Shown here one piece after another: positions 13,223 to 20,456 of a stretch of DNA of 37,840 bases. The notes below the pieces were generated by a model. That model did no database searches. It was not told the origin of the DNA and saw only the letters and a list, made by a program, of their open reading frames with translations. Origin of the DNA: a virus. Location: IMG/VR virus record IMGVR_UViG_3300021559_000198, positions 1 through 37,840 of that record; one strand, 5' to 3'. The translations under genes were made by a program, and so were the position numbers. Position 1 is the stretch's first letter. Every line of letters begins with the position of its first letter.

Positions 13223-14746
13223 CTATTCGTCGTTGAAGCCCCAGTTGAAGCGGTTTCGGCCGCCATTCTTGGGAACTCCGGTGAGGTTCTGCATGTTGAG
13301 GTTCGGCGGAGGAGCCGCGGGGGGCGGCGGGGGAGGCGGCGGAGCCGTCATCTGGGGGGTCGGCGCCTGGGTTTGGGATTGGCCCCCAGTTTCCCGGGGC
13401 ATGCTCGGATAGCCCAAGTTGGCTTTGTCAGCGCAGGGAGCGCAGTCACCGAGGGGTTTGCCGAGCTGAGGCCGGCCCAACCCTGCGGAGGGAAGGGAAG
13501 CCAAGTCGGTGGCTTGCTGGTTTCCGTTGTTCGCCTTGAGAACCGCAGCTCTCATCTCACCGTCGTAAAGACGCTGACCGGTCCCCAGGCCCTTGGTGAG
13601 CGTCGCGATTGCGTCGATGGCGCCCTTGCCGACGACTCGAACGCCCCATCCGAACGCTGCGAATTGCATCGAAGCGCGGACCATCGGAGCCTTGACGAAA
13701 TTCGCGGTGACGAACATCGCCGCGGGAACGCCGATGCCGGCGGCCCATCGGCCAAGATCCATCGGAGCGCAAATCGCAGTCGGATTGAAGAGCCCGGAAT
13801 AGTTTCCGGAAGTCGGGGGGTTGTCGGCGTATAGCTCGTTCCCGTTGCTGTCTTTGGTGCCCTTGTCGGTCAGGGCGTGGGTCGCGATGAAGCGGTCGAG
13901 CGCATCGCCGCCGAGGAAGCCGAGGGTGCCGAAGATCGAGGCGACGAAGAGCTCTCCGCCGGTCAAGCCGTATTGGCTTGGGTTGCGCTTCGCTCGGCGT
14001 CGACGGCCATAGCTCGACAGTCCGGGGCCCTTGTGGGTCGTGATGGCCCGACTCGCCCGATGAGCGGTGCCGGCGGCCCGACGCGCGCGGCGCCGAGTGG
14101 CGGAACGCTTGCGGGGCTTGGACTTCCCATGACCTCGGCGGGCCGCGCGGGCCTTGCGTAGGTTGCGCAACGACGCGGCGCGTTGCTTCGCCGTCTGGCG
14201 CTTCCGGCCGGCCGACTTTCGAGCCGCCTTGCGTTTTCCAGCCCGCTTCGCCTTGCGCTTGCGCCAGCCCTTCCGAGCAGCGCGCGCGTGGCCGGCGGAA
14301 TCACCACGCCACTCTTCAGCAGCGCGACGGCGGGCCTTGCGACGACGCTTCGGGGCTTTCCGCGCCGTCCGACGCGCCTTGCGGCGCTTCGGGGCCGCGT
14401 GACTCTTTCTGGCCTTCCGGCGACGCTTGCGGGGAGCCGCGACTCGACCCTTCGACCGACGCGCCGCCTTCGCAGCACGGAGCATTTTCGCCGTTGCGCG
14501 CTTCTGAGCCGCGCTACGCGCCTTACGTCGACCCTTACGTCTTTTTGCCATCGGCGGTTTTCCTTGAAGTTTTGCTCGACCTCGCTTTCCCCGGTAAGAG
14601 GTGGTGCTCGAGTGAATTGAAGCGCGACGGCGACGGGATGTCAAGGACTTGGCCTTGACTTGGGCCCGGCGAGGCTTAGCTGTCGCGGCGTATTCCGGTC
14701 CGGTAGAGCGGTTTGCGTCGAGTTTTTGTAGGTAATCTATCGGCAT
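13223..14746 (-). CDS. Histone H1-like basic tail fused to membrane protein, 507 aa
   Basis: Residues about 67-254 are almost entirely Lys, Arg and Ala (e.g. RRKARKSHAAPKRRKARR), like histone H1 or sperm-protamine tails and made for DNA condensation. Then comes GRRRRAKRNPSQYG, a hydrophobic segment (about 265-285, ELFVASIFGTLGFLGG), a second at about 335-352 (AAGIGVPAAMFVTANF) and a further hydrophobic stretch, a CAPC pair, and a C-terminal polyproline region (about 468-480). A TM-anchored DNA-binding tail could tether or condense the packaged genome against an internal membrane. ATG 14551 (MAKRRKG, behind AAGGA) is a good alternative start that would drop 65 residues. Confidence 0.8.
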   Translation of the reverse strand: MPIDYLQKLDANRSTGPEYAATAKPRRAQVKAKSLTSRRRRASIHSSTTSYRGKRGRAKLQGKPPMAKRRKGRRKARSAAQKRATAKMLRAAKAARRSKGRVAAPRKRRRKARKSHAAPKRRKARRTARKAPKRRRKARRRAAEEWRGDSAGHARAARKGWRKRKAKRAGKRKAARKSAGRKRQTAKQRAASLRNLRKARAARRGHGKSKPRKRSATRRRARRAAGTAHRASRAITTHKGPGLSSYGRRRRAKRNPSQYGLTGGELFVASIFGTLGFLGGDALDRFIATHALTDKGTKDSNGNELYADNPPTSGNYSGLFNPTAICAPMDLGRWAAGIGVPAAMFVTANFVKAPMVRASMQFAAFGWGVRVVGKGAIDAIATLTKGLGTGQRLYDGEMRAAVLKANNGNQQATDLASLPSAGLGRPQLGKPLGDCAPCADKANLGYPSMPRETGGQSQTQAPTPQMTAPPPPPPPPAAPPPNLNMQNLTGVPKNGGRNRFNWGFNDE

Positions 14747-14749
14747 GGC

Positions 14750-15139
14750 TCAGTGCTTCGCGATGAGCCCCGCGGGAACCGGAGCGTTATTCGCTCCACT
14801 CCACGTACCGAGAATGGTTCCGTTTATGTTGGCGATGCTCGTGAAGCCAGCGGCTTGCGCGGCGGATGTCGGGTCGCCCCCGTTCGTGAGCGAGAGTCCG
14901 TAGGAGACCCCCGTTTGTAGCGTTGTCGCTGGGAGCAAATTCGCCGTGACGGCCTGTTGGCTTTGGTGGCTTACGTAGGCCCCGTAGGCGAAAACCGCCG
15001 CGACGCCAGCGCCGAAGCCAGCGAGCCCCCCGAGAACACGGTGCTTCTTACCGCCGACGAGAGCCCCGACGACAGCCCCGGCGATCGGAGGTCCGGCTAC
15101 AACTAAAAGCGCCCCAGTACCACCGATGTTGTCGCTCAT
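14750..15139 (-). CDS. Two-TM glycine-rich membrane protein, 129 aa
   Basis: Two Gly/Ala-rich hydrophobic helices, about 9-29 (LLVVAGPPIAGAVVGALVGG) and 36-55 (LGGLAGFGAGVAAVFAYGAY), are separated by GKKHR, giving a glycine-zipper hairpin. A soluble Ser/Thr/Gly-rich C-terminal domain follows. It resembles the 94-residue protein at 17785-18069 in layout. A virion inner-membrane protein is the likely role. It ends 3 bases before the histone-like gene. Confidence 0.8.
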   Translation of the reverse strand: MSDNIGGTGALLVVAGPPIAGAVVGALVGGKKHRVLGGLAGFGAGVAAVFAYGAYVSHQSQQAVTANLLPATTLQTGVSYGLSLTNGGDPTSAAQAAGFTSIANINGTILGTWSGANNAPVPAGLIAKH

Positions 15140-15151
15140 GAGTTCATCCTA

Positions 15152-16108
15152 TCACGGTCGAACGAAGCCTCTATCGTCAAGTTGAGCACCGCGGGGGAGC
15201 TCCAACCGACAGAACTTCCCCCGCTTGTAGAGCCGCACCTTCTTGTGGCCCCCCAAGAGCGACATCAAGCCCTCATTGAAAGAGTGACGGTAGTAGCCGG
15301 CCCGGCGACCGCTTCGGGTGTAGAAGATGTCCGCTACCTCGCCGAGGTAATCCCAGCTCTTGAGGGGCTTCGGCGGGGTGTTGACCCTTCCGACGTGGCC
15401 GTCGCTTCGGCCAAAGTAGGCCCTCGCATCGCCTTCGATGTCGGTTTTTGACTGACGGAGCCTAGCCGGCCCAATCAAGACGCTCTTAGAGGGCCACCAT
15501 CGCCCACTTGGGTCATGCATCATTGCCCCAGAGCAATGGATCTCGCGGCCGTCGGCCATCTCAAAAGTGACCCCGCGGCCCTTGGCGATGAGGGCCTTGC
15601 TTCCAAGTTTTCTTCCGCCGCCGCCGCCGCCGGTGGGATTTTCTTTGGGCCCCTTGAAGATCATCCACCCCATCACCCCGAGGCCCACCGCGACGAGGCC
15701 CCACAAAGCGGCCGTCGCAACGCTAGTCGGCGTCGACGTCGAAGCGGCTTTGACCGGCGTTGCGGGAGTAATCTGCGGCGCGGTTGAAACCGGCCCTCTC
15801 AGATCCGCTTGAATGAGCTTCGCGAGGTCTTGCGCGGTATGCGCGGTCTGAAGAGAAGCGAACCGCCACTGGAGCGCTTGTAGTTGTGGGAGGACCCCGT
15901 CGATTTCTGGGGGCCAAGAGGTAACCTGCGCCTTGATCGTCGCGACCTGCGGAATGATGGCTTGGTAGGCCTGGACCGCATTTTCAAATTTCAAAGCAGC
16001 GAGGTAGGCATCGCCGGAGTCGATCGTGACGCCGAGGTTTTGCAAGTCGACCGCGGCAGAACCGAAGCCTCGGTGGAGAACTATCGCCTTCGACTCCATA
16101 GCCACCAT
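15152..16108 (-). CDS. Single-TM structural protein, 318 aa
   Basis: From ATG 16108 (or 16099 in the same frame, behind AGGATGG): a helical N-terminal domain, a Pro/Thr/Ser linker, one TM (about 131-152, ALWGLVAVGLGVMGWMIFKG), a poly-Gly hinge (GGGGGGRK) and a basic C-terminal domain with YFGRSDGHVGRVN, FYTRSGRRAGYYRHSFNEG and LYKRGKFCRLELP. It overlaps the upstream gene by 28 bases, more than usual. The basic half beyond the membrane could face capsid or DNA. No family recognised. Confidence 0.8.
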   Translation of the reverse strand: MVAMESKAIVLHRGFGSAAVDLQNLGVTIDSGDAYLAALKFENAVQAYQAIIPQVATIKAQVTSWPPEIDGVLPQLQALQWRFASLQTAHTAQDLAKLIQADLRGPVSTAPQITPATPVKAASTSTPTSVATAALWGLVAVGLGVMGWMIFKGPKENPTGGGGGGRKLGSKALIAKGRGVTFEMADGREIHCSGAMMHDPSGRWWPSKSVLIGPARLRQSKTDIEGDARAYFGRSDGHVGRVNTPPKPLKSWDYLGEVADIFYTRSGRRAGYYRHSFNEGLMSLLGGHKKVRLYKRGKFCRLELPRGAQLDDRGFVRP

Positions 16109-16479
16109 CCTACCCCAGCCCCGATGAAGAGGCCTCCCGCGATCCAAACCGGAGCTGAACTAACCGGCTTGGATGGGATCTCCCCGCCGGGAGGCGTCGG
16201 GGTTCCACCATCCGAGTCGACCCAAGCTGAGACCGCGTGGGAATCATCGATCCAAGATAGGATCCCTGGAACCCCCCAAGGGATGCTTCCGTCGGCGGTC
16301 GCGGTTCCGGCTATCAAAACCTCGCCTGGCATCGCTGCGTAGGAATAAACCTGAAGCCCATGCTTCGCCGCAAACGACTTGATGTCGGCTTCGGAATGAG
16401 AGGTCGCTACCAAGGCCGCGTAGGCGGAGCCCTTCTTGGTGGCGATGTCTTTCCCGGTTGGGAGAGCTACCCAAGTCAT
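16081..16479 (-). CDS. Tail-anchored protein, 132 aa
   Basis: An N-terminal soluble domain of about 90 residues (ATSHSEADIKSFAAKHGLQV, EVLIAGTA, WGVPGILSWIDD) is followed by a Pro/Gly linker and a C-terminal TM (about 110-128, VWIAGGLFIGAGVGWWLW) ending in SRRR. Same membrane topology as the two peptidoglycan-binding-like proteins but with a different head. It is coupled to the transglutaminase-like gene by ATGA. Confidence 0.8.
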   Translation of the reverse strand: MTWVALPTGKDIATKKGSAYAALVATSHSEADIKSFAAKHGLQVYSYAAMPGEVLIAGTATADGSIPWGVPGILSWIDDSHAVSAWVDSDGGTPTPPGGEIPSKPVSSAPVWIAGGLFIGAGVGWWLWSRRR

Positions 16480-17774
16480 CGCCGCGGCAAGAGCCGATCG
16501 AGCGTGTAGAGTCCCACGATCGTGCCGACGATCCCGAGGATCAACCCAACCCCCCCGATCTCGATCGTGCTTGGATTGGTCAACTTCTGACCGAGCGTTT
16601 GGTAGGCCTCGAGAGCACCTCCCGCACCCTTCGTGAAGAGCTGAAGGACGCCGTGAGCGAGGATCCCAAGCCCCTCAACTTGACCAACGACCTGTTGTTG
16701 AAGACCAAGCCCAGGGGGATCCGGCAACGCTAACGTCGGGCAGTCCCGCTGAATCTGCGGCTGGTAAAAGTTGCCGACATCCGTCACCACTTTTTGGAAG
16801 TCAACGAGAATGTCTCCGGCGCTCGCGACGATCTCCCAGTCTTGAAGGCCCGCGTGCTGGTTCCAAGATGACGTAATGCTGTCGCTTATGTTTTGGTTTG
16901 CGTTAGCCCAGAGCTGCAACGTCTTCTGATCCGGAGGGGCGGCGAACTCGCTTGCGTTAGGAACTGGGCCGGTCCCATTTGCAGCGGCGGCCCAAGAAGC
17001 AGAGCAGGCGGCAGCGGCCCGAGCGGTATCCATCACGTAGCTGTCCCAGAGATTTCGGTACGAGAGGACATCACCTGGGGTGACGACGCCGGTTGCGCCG
17101 AAACCTGCCCCCCAATGAGGGGTGGTGCTTCGATTTCTTACTCGCCTCACCGCGCCAACTTTTCCGAGTGTGACCAATTCAGCGGATGCCTCGGGCAAGT
17201 TGCCGATCGGCTCCATCGGATCGACCCACACCTCGCTCACCGCGTTAGCCGCAGATCCGAAGGGCATCTTCGTTGAAGGGTCGGCGTACTGCCAGTCTTC
17301 GCCGGTGTAGACCGCGATCAGAACATGCTCTTGCGCATCGGCGCCGAAGTTTTGCTTCACGATCTGCGTTGGAAGGCCAATCGACAGATACATTGACCCG
17401 AGAGCGACCGTGAGGTCATCGCAGTCGCCACCTTGAACGCAGAGGTTGGGCCGCAAGCACAACGTTGCGCCGGCTGCTTGGATGCTCTCGGTTCCGTAGG
17501 GATCGGGGGTGTAGACCGTTGCGGCCCGAAGGCAATCGAGAATGGCGCTCGCTTGCTTCGCGGGGGTTGTATTTTGATCCCTTCCATCGAGCCCCTTCGC
17601 TTTGAGGCAATCCATCGCCCAACTGCGCACACCCGCGTCGATCTTGCCCTCACGCATCTTCTGCGCCATCGCGTCGAGGCTTTGGCGGATCCCCGCCTGG
17701 CCATTTGCATAGCCTTGGCGGGTCACCGGAATACCGGCGGCGCGCATGCTTTGGAGGCCAGGATCGAAGGCCAT
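16476..17774 (-). CDS. Transglutaminase-like protein with C-terminal membrane anchor, 432 aa
   Basis: A transglutaminase-like cysteine fold is shown by the ordered triad Cys118 in GGDCDDLTVALG, His150 in EHVLIAV and Asp165 in YADPS, with typical spacing. Such domains act as peptidases, cross-linkers or amide hydrolases. The C-terminal region ends in a TM (about 407-426, GVGLILGIVGTIVGLY) and LLPRR. The membrane anchor and position among virion genes suggest it acts on a structural protein or on peptidoglycan-linked peptides at entry. Start ATG 17774; soluble N-terminus, no signal. Confidence 0.85.
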   Translation of the reverse strand: MAFDPGLQSMRAAGIPVTRQGYANGQAGIRQSLDAMAQKMREGKIDAGVRSWAMDCLKAKGLDGRDQNTTPAKQASAILDCLRAATVYTPDPYGTESIQAAGATLCLRPNLCVQGGDCDDLTVALGSMYLSIGLPTQIVKQNFGADAQEHVLIAVYTGEDWQYADPSTKMPFGSAANAVSEVWVDPMEPIGNLPEASAELVTLGKVGAVRRVRNRSTTPHWGAGFGATGVVTPGDVLSYRNLWDSYVMDTARAAAACSASWAAAANGTGPVPNASEFAAPPDQKTLQLWANANQNISDSITSSWNQHAGLQDWEIVASAGDILVDFQKVVTDVGNFYQPQIQRDCPTLALPDPPGLGLQQQVVGQVEGLGILAHGVLQLFTKGAGGALEAYQTLGQKLTNPSTIEIGGVGLILGIVGTIVGLYTLDRLLPRR

Positions 17775-17784
17775 CGGAGGGCCC

Positions 17785-18069
17785 TTACTTACTCGACGAG
17801 GTAGACCCCGGAGCTAGTGAAGCACTTGTGGGGCCAGCCGGAGGCGTTGGGCCGGTGAGAGCCGTCGAAGCCGTAGCGGGGGGAGTCGGCGCTATCAAAC
17901 TCCCGGCGACGAAAGCCGCCACCAATGCCCCCACCGCTCCGAAGGCCGCGGTCACATTCCCGGGCCGCTTCGCGTTGGCGAGCTCTCCGATCACCAATCC
18001 CGCGACTGCTCCGGCAGCGCCCCCGAGGACCGTAACGAACCCAACCGTTGTGCCAGCCTTGACATCCAT
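17785..18069 (-). CDS. Two-TM glycine-zipper protein, 94 aa
   Basis: Two Gly/Ala/Val helices, about 8-29 and 41-60, joined by ELANAKRPGN; then a Pro/Thr/Ser-rich tail with no charged residues until the final SSK. Glycine-zipper hairpins pack tightly in membranes and are seen in phage membrane-pore and virion proteins. Likely a virion-membrane component; no family. Confidence 0.78.
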   Translation of the reverse strand: MDVKAGTTVGFVTVLGGAAGAVAGLVIGELANAKRPGNVTAAFGAVGALVAAFVAGSLIAPTPPATASTALTGPTPPAGPTSASLAPGSTSSSK

Positions 18070-18084
18070 AGGTAAACGATACTC

Positions 18085-18543
18085 CTAGGCGATTCTTACC
18101 GCAACGAGGCCGCTCCCGAGGAAAAGCGTTGTTGTCTGCCCGGCTGTCACGCTGGCGGCTTGAATCGCGACGGTTCCGGCGGTGCTGCCGTTGGTGATGA
18201 CGAACCGAATGACGTCGGGGGCAGGCGTCGTCGTGACGGTATGCAAGGGCGTTGCATTCAGCGCCCCAACAGCCGTGAGGCGCTGGTAGCTCAGCGTCGT
18301 CACTGCGTTGGTGGAGGAGTAGATCCAGCCTTCGATCGTGGCCCCGGCCGGAGCCGCAACGGCGTATTTGCTCCCCCCGTTCCCAGAGCACTGCGCGGTG
18401 ATCTGCACATCGACAGACCAGACCTCGTTGGGGCCGATGTTGAAGGTCAGCGCCGTCGAAGTCGCCGCGACGACGGTCGTTGTAAAGTTGGCGGCTAATC
18501 TAACAGCGAGAAACTCCCGGAGCCGCTTGACCAAACCCGCCAC
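18085..18543 (-). CDS. Beta-rich virion surface protein, 152 aa
   Basis: GTG start at 18543. A short basic helix (LVKRLREFLAVRL) leads into a Thr/Val/Ala-rich domain with repeated strands (TSTALTFNIGPNEVWSVDV, ATIEGWIYSSTNAV) and the end FLGSGLVAVRIA. Composition is like small phage fibre, decoration or spike domains and like the 152-residue protein at 8657. Function inferred from composition only. Confidence 0.7.
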   Translation of the reverse strand: MAGLVKRLREFLAVRLAANFTTTVVAATSTALTFNIGPNEVWSVDVQITAQCSGNGGSKYAVAAPAGATIEGWIYSSTNAVTTLSYQRLTAVGALNATPLHTVTTTPAPDVIRFVITNGSTAGTVAIQAASVTAGQTTTLFLGSGLVAVRIA

Positions 18544-18545
18544 GA

Positions 18546-19076
18546 CTACGGAAGGGTCTCAGAGAACTTCACGATCACGACGCCGACACCAGCAGCGGGG
18601 GCTCCGGCGATAGTGACCAACACCGCAAGGGGGGAAGCGCCCCAAGCCACATCCTGGTCGACGTGGTAGATGCCGTTCGCCGTCGAGAGATTGTCGGTTG
18701 TCGCCTGGAGCAACGCCGGGGTTCCGGTTTGCCCAACGGAAATAGTCGACCCACCAGAGTAGGGGGTGGTGACCTCGACCTCAGTCGAGGAGATGAAGGC
18801 GTTCGCTGGGATCTGGGTCGCGGAGCTTTGGCTTGCCCCCGTTCCGATAGCGAACCGGATCTCTTGGAGCGCCCCGCTTGCCCCACCCGAGTCGACGTAG
18901 GCCTTAGTGGCTAGGTCGTTCGCACCTACGGGGGTAGCGCCGCGCGCAACGGCGAAGGCTGTATCGCCTGCGTTGCGGACCTCGACAACACCCCCGTTGT
19001 TCTTTAGGTTCGGGCCGCCCAGCCCGATCTGCCACACCGTTTCGATCGTGCCTTTGATTTTTGACCAGACGCTCAT
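18546..19076 (-). CDS. Fibre-like protein with ATKAYVD motif, 176 aa
   Basis: Residues about 27-64 contain the phrase VEVRNAGDTAFAVARG ... ANDLATKAYVD, a motif widely shared by phage tail-fibre and spike N-terminal regions, probably a trimeric attachment segment. The C-terminal beta domain (LLQATTDNLSTANGIYHV, AGVGVVIVKFSETL) resembles other receptor-contact domains in this operon. No tail genes accompany it, so it is more likely a vertex fibre. Coupled by ATGA to the next gene. Confidence 0.78.
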   Translation of the reverse strand: MSVWSKIKGTIETVWQIGLGGPNLKNNGGVVEVRNAGDTAFAVARGATPVGANDLATKAYVDSGGASGALQEIRFAIGTGASQSSATQIPANAFISSTEVEVTTPYSGGSTISVGQTGTPALLQATTDNLSTANGIYHVDQDVAWGASPLAVLVTIAGAPAAGVGVVIVKFSETLP

Positions 19077-19468
19077 GGTAACCGCCGGAAGAAGATGTAG
19101 CCTCGGCCTTGGGTAGACGTCCCTAAAGTCAAGGTCAAAAGTAGCATGGCGGGGGCGTCGACTACGACAAGAGCCTCACTCGTATAGGTTCCCGTGGAGC
19201 CTAACCGGCATCCCTCTGGCGCTAGCAATAACCCTAAATCCGTAGGAATCCCGAGGCTTAGCGTCGCCGCCGGGTCATCGAAGGGATCTATAACCAAGAC
19301 CGATGCCTGGCTGAAGATGGTTCCCGCAGAGAGGCCTCCAAGGGTGACTACAGGCGGAGTCGATGGATCAAACTCGAAACCCGCAACAATCTCTCCGCCA
19401 GCCGAAGGATCGAAGACCTTGAGGGCGACAAGTGCGCGGAGACGGACGACGTCGGTTTGGCCGGTCAC
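19073..19468 (-). CDS. Beta-rich structural protein, 131 aa
   Basis: GTG 19468 overlaps the upstream stop (GTGA); the longer frame upstream is Arg/His-rich antisense-like sequence and is rejected. The product is all strand-like: LRALVALKVFDPSAGG, SQASVLVIDPFDDP, ALVVVDAPAMLLLTLTLGTS, then GYIFFRRLP. Fits the set of small virion surface proteins. No family. Confidence 0.72.
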   Translation of the reverse strand: MTGQTDVVRLRALVALKVFDPSAGGEIVAGFEFDPSTPPVVTLGGLSAGTIFSQASVLVIDPFDDPAATLSLGIPTDLGLLLAPEGCRLGSTGTYTSEALVVVDAPAMLLLTLTLGTSTQGRGYIFFRRLP

Positions 19469-19965
19469 GACACAACGATGGTGACGTCGAAGCCAGGGGC
19501 CCCGCTCATCGTGAAGTCGGGGCCGGTTCCGTGGTCTTCCATGACACCGGGGGTCAGGTGAATGACCGCGGTTCCGGTTGCAATCGCCTTGTAGGTCCCG
19601 GAGGTGAGATGCATCCCGGTCGGCGTCGGGTTGACTTCCGCAAGCGAGGGGTTGATCGTGAGGGGGCCACCTGAGGAGGTGGGCTTCAGGGAGACGGCCC
19701 AAACGAGAGTGGGATCGCTCACCACCGGCGTTATCTGGATCGTCTCACCGACATGCATCCCGGCCTCCACCGGGCCGGTCGGCTGAAGCAGGTAAGTGGC
19801 CCTCGGAGCCGTCGGAGGAGCGAATACCGGGGCGTTAGAGGGAGGCGGCGGGGTTGGAGCCGAAGCCGCGACAGCCGAAGGTGGGGGCCGGAAGATAAAG
19901 TAAAGCGCTACCCCCGCGACGGTCGCGCCACCGACGGCAAGAGCTATTTTGGTCTCCTTTTTCAC
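19465..19965 (-). CDS. N-anchored protein with Ig-like domain, 166 aa
   Basis: N-terminal TM (about 6-25, KIALAVGGATVAGVALYFIF) with a short Lys-rich cytoplasmic or interior stub, a proline-rich stalk (about 27-55) and a C-terminal domain with YKAIATGTAVIHLTPG and FDVTIVVS, resembling bacterial Ig-like repeats. Topology is opposite to the tail-anchored proteins downstream. Likely a membrane-anchored surface protein. Confidence 0.8.
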   Translation of the reverse strand: MKKETKIALAVGGATVAGVALYFIFRPPPSAVAASAPTPPPPSNAPVFAPPTAPRATYLLQPTGPVEAGMHVGETIQITPVVSDPTLVWAVSLKPTSSGGPLTINPSLAEVNPTPTGMHLTSGTYKAIATGTAVIHLTPGVMEDHGTGPDFTMSGAPGFDVTIVVS

Positions 19966-19972
19966 CGGCGGA

Positions 19973-20389
19973 TCAACCGGTTGCGAGGAAAGCGGCGTTC
20001 GTCGTGTTTACGCCATCTTGCAGCGCAACGACTCCATTCGGCACCGGCCCCGACTGACCGTTGTACTTGGCGATGGCGACGTAGCTGGAGCCGCTACCTT
20101 GAAGGCCGCCTGGGGTGACCCCGCTTCCGTTGAAGAAGAGGATCCCCACCGAAGTCCAGCTGGCTTGCTTCAACGCCGTAACGAGGGAGTTGACATCGGT
20201 AACCCCAGAGGGCACCGAAGCCGCGAAGGTGTACGTCTGACCGTTGGTAAACTGGGTCACCGGGGTTCCGGCGGCAAGTTGACCGGCCGGAACTGAGGGG
20301 GCCTTATACTTTTCGTAGTACCAGACGCCTCCTACGATCGCCGCGAGAACGCCACCGCCGATGAGCCAGTTTCGCGTGGAACGCTTCAT
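19973..20389 (-). CDS. N-anchored membrane protein, 138 aa
   Basis: ATG 20389 gives MKRSTRNW, then a TM (about 8-25, LIGGGVLAAIVGGVWYY) and a soluble Ser/Gly/Val domain (VNSLVTALKQASWTSVGILF). The upstream frame extension into the divergent gap is rejected. It is the first gene of the 17 kb minus-strand run. Function unknown; virion-membrane protein inferred from its class. Confidence 0.78.
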   Translation of the reverse strand: MKRSTRNWLIGGGVLAAIVGGVWYYEKYKAPSVPAGQLAAGTPVTQFTNGQTYTFAASVPSGVTDVNSLVTALKQASWTSVGILFFNGSGVTPGGLQGSGSSYVAIAKYNGQSGPVPNGVVALQDGVNTTNAAFLATG

Positions 20390-20456
20390 GCGGCTTATGC
20401 TACCGCCGGTGACACGGAAGTGCAATTGTCAAGGGGATGCGGTAGTCTGAGACCCG
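20390..20456. promoter_or_regulatory. Divergent intergenic region, likely promoter
   Basis: The only divergent gap inside the structural region. On the minus strand a perfect TTGACA is at 20432-20427, but the best -10-like element (TAGCAT) is too far away (24 bases). On the plus strand TTGTCA and TAGTCT are too close. Both transcription units should start near here, yet a standard sigma70 pair is not convincing. Confidence 0.4.

Noticed and set aside
13940-14530. Highly repetitive GCC/CGC-rich DNA that could be a low-complexity artefact
   Set aside because: It reads without a stop in one frame as a Lys/Arg/Ala tail continuous with good protein sequence on both sides.
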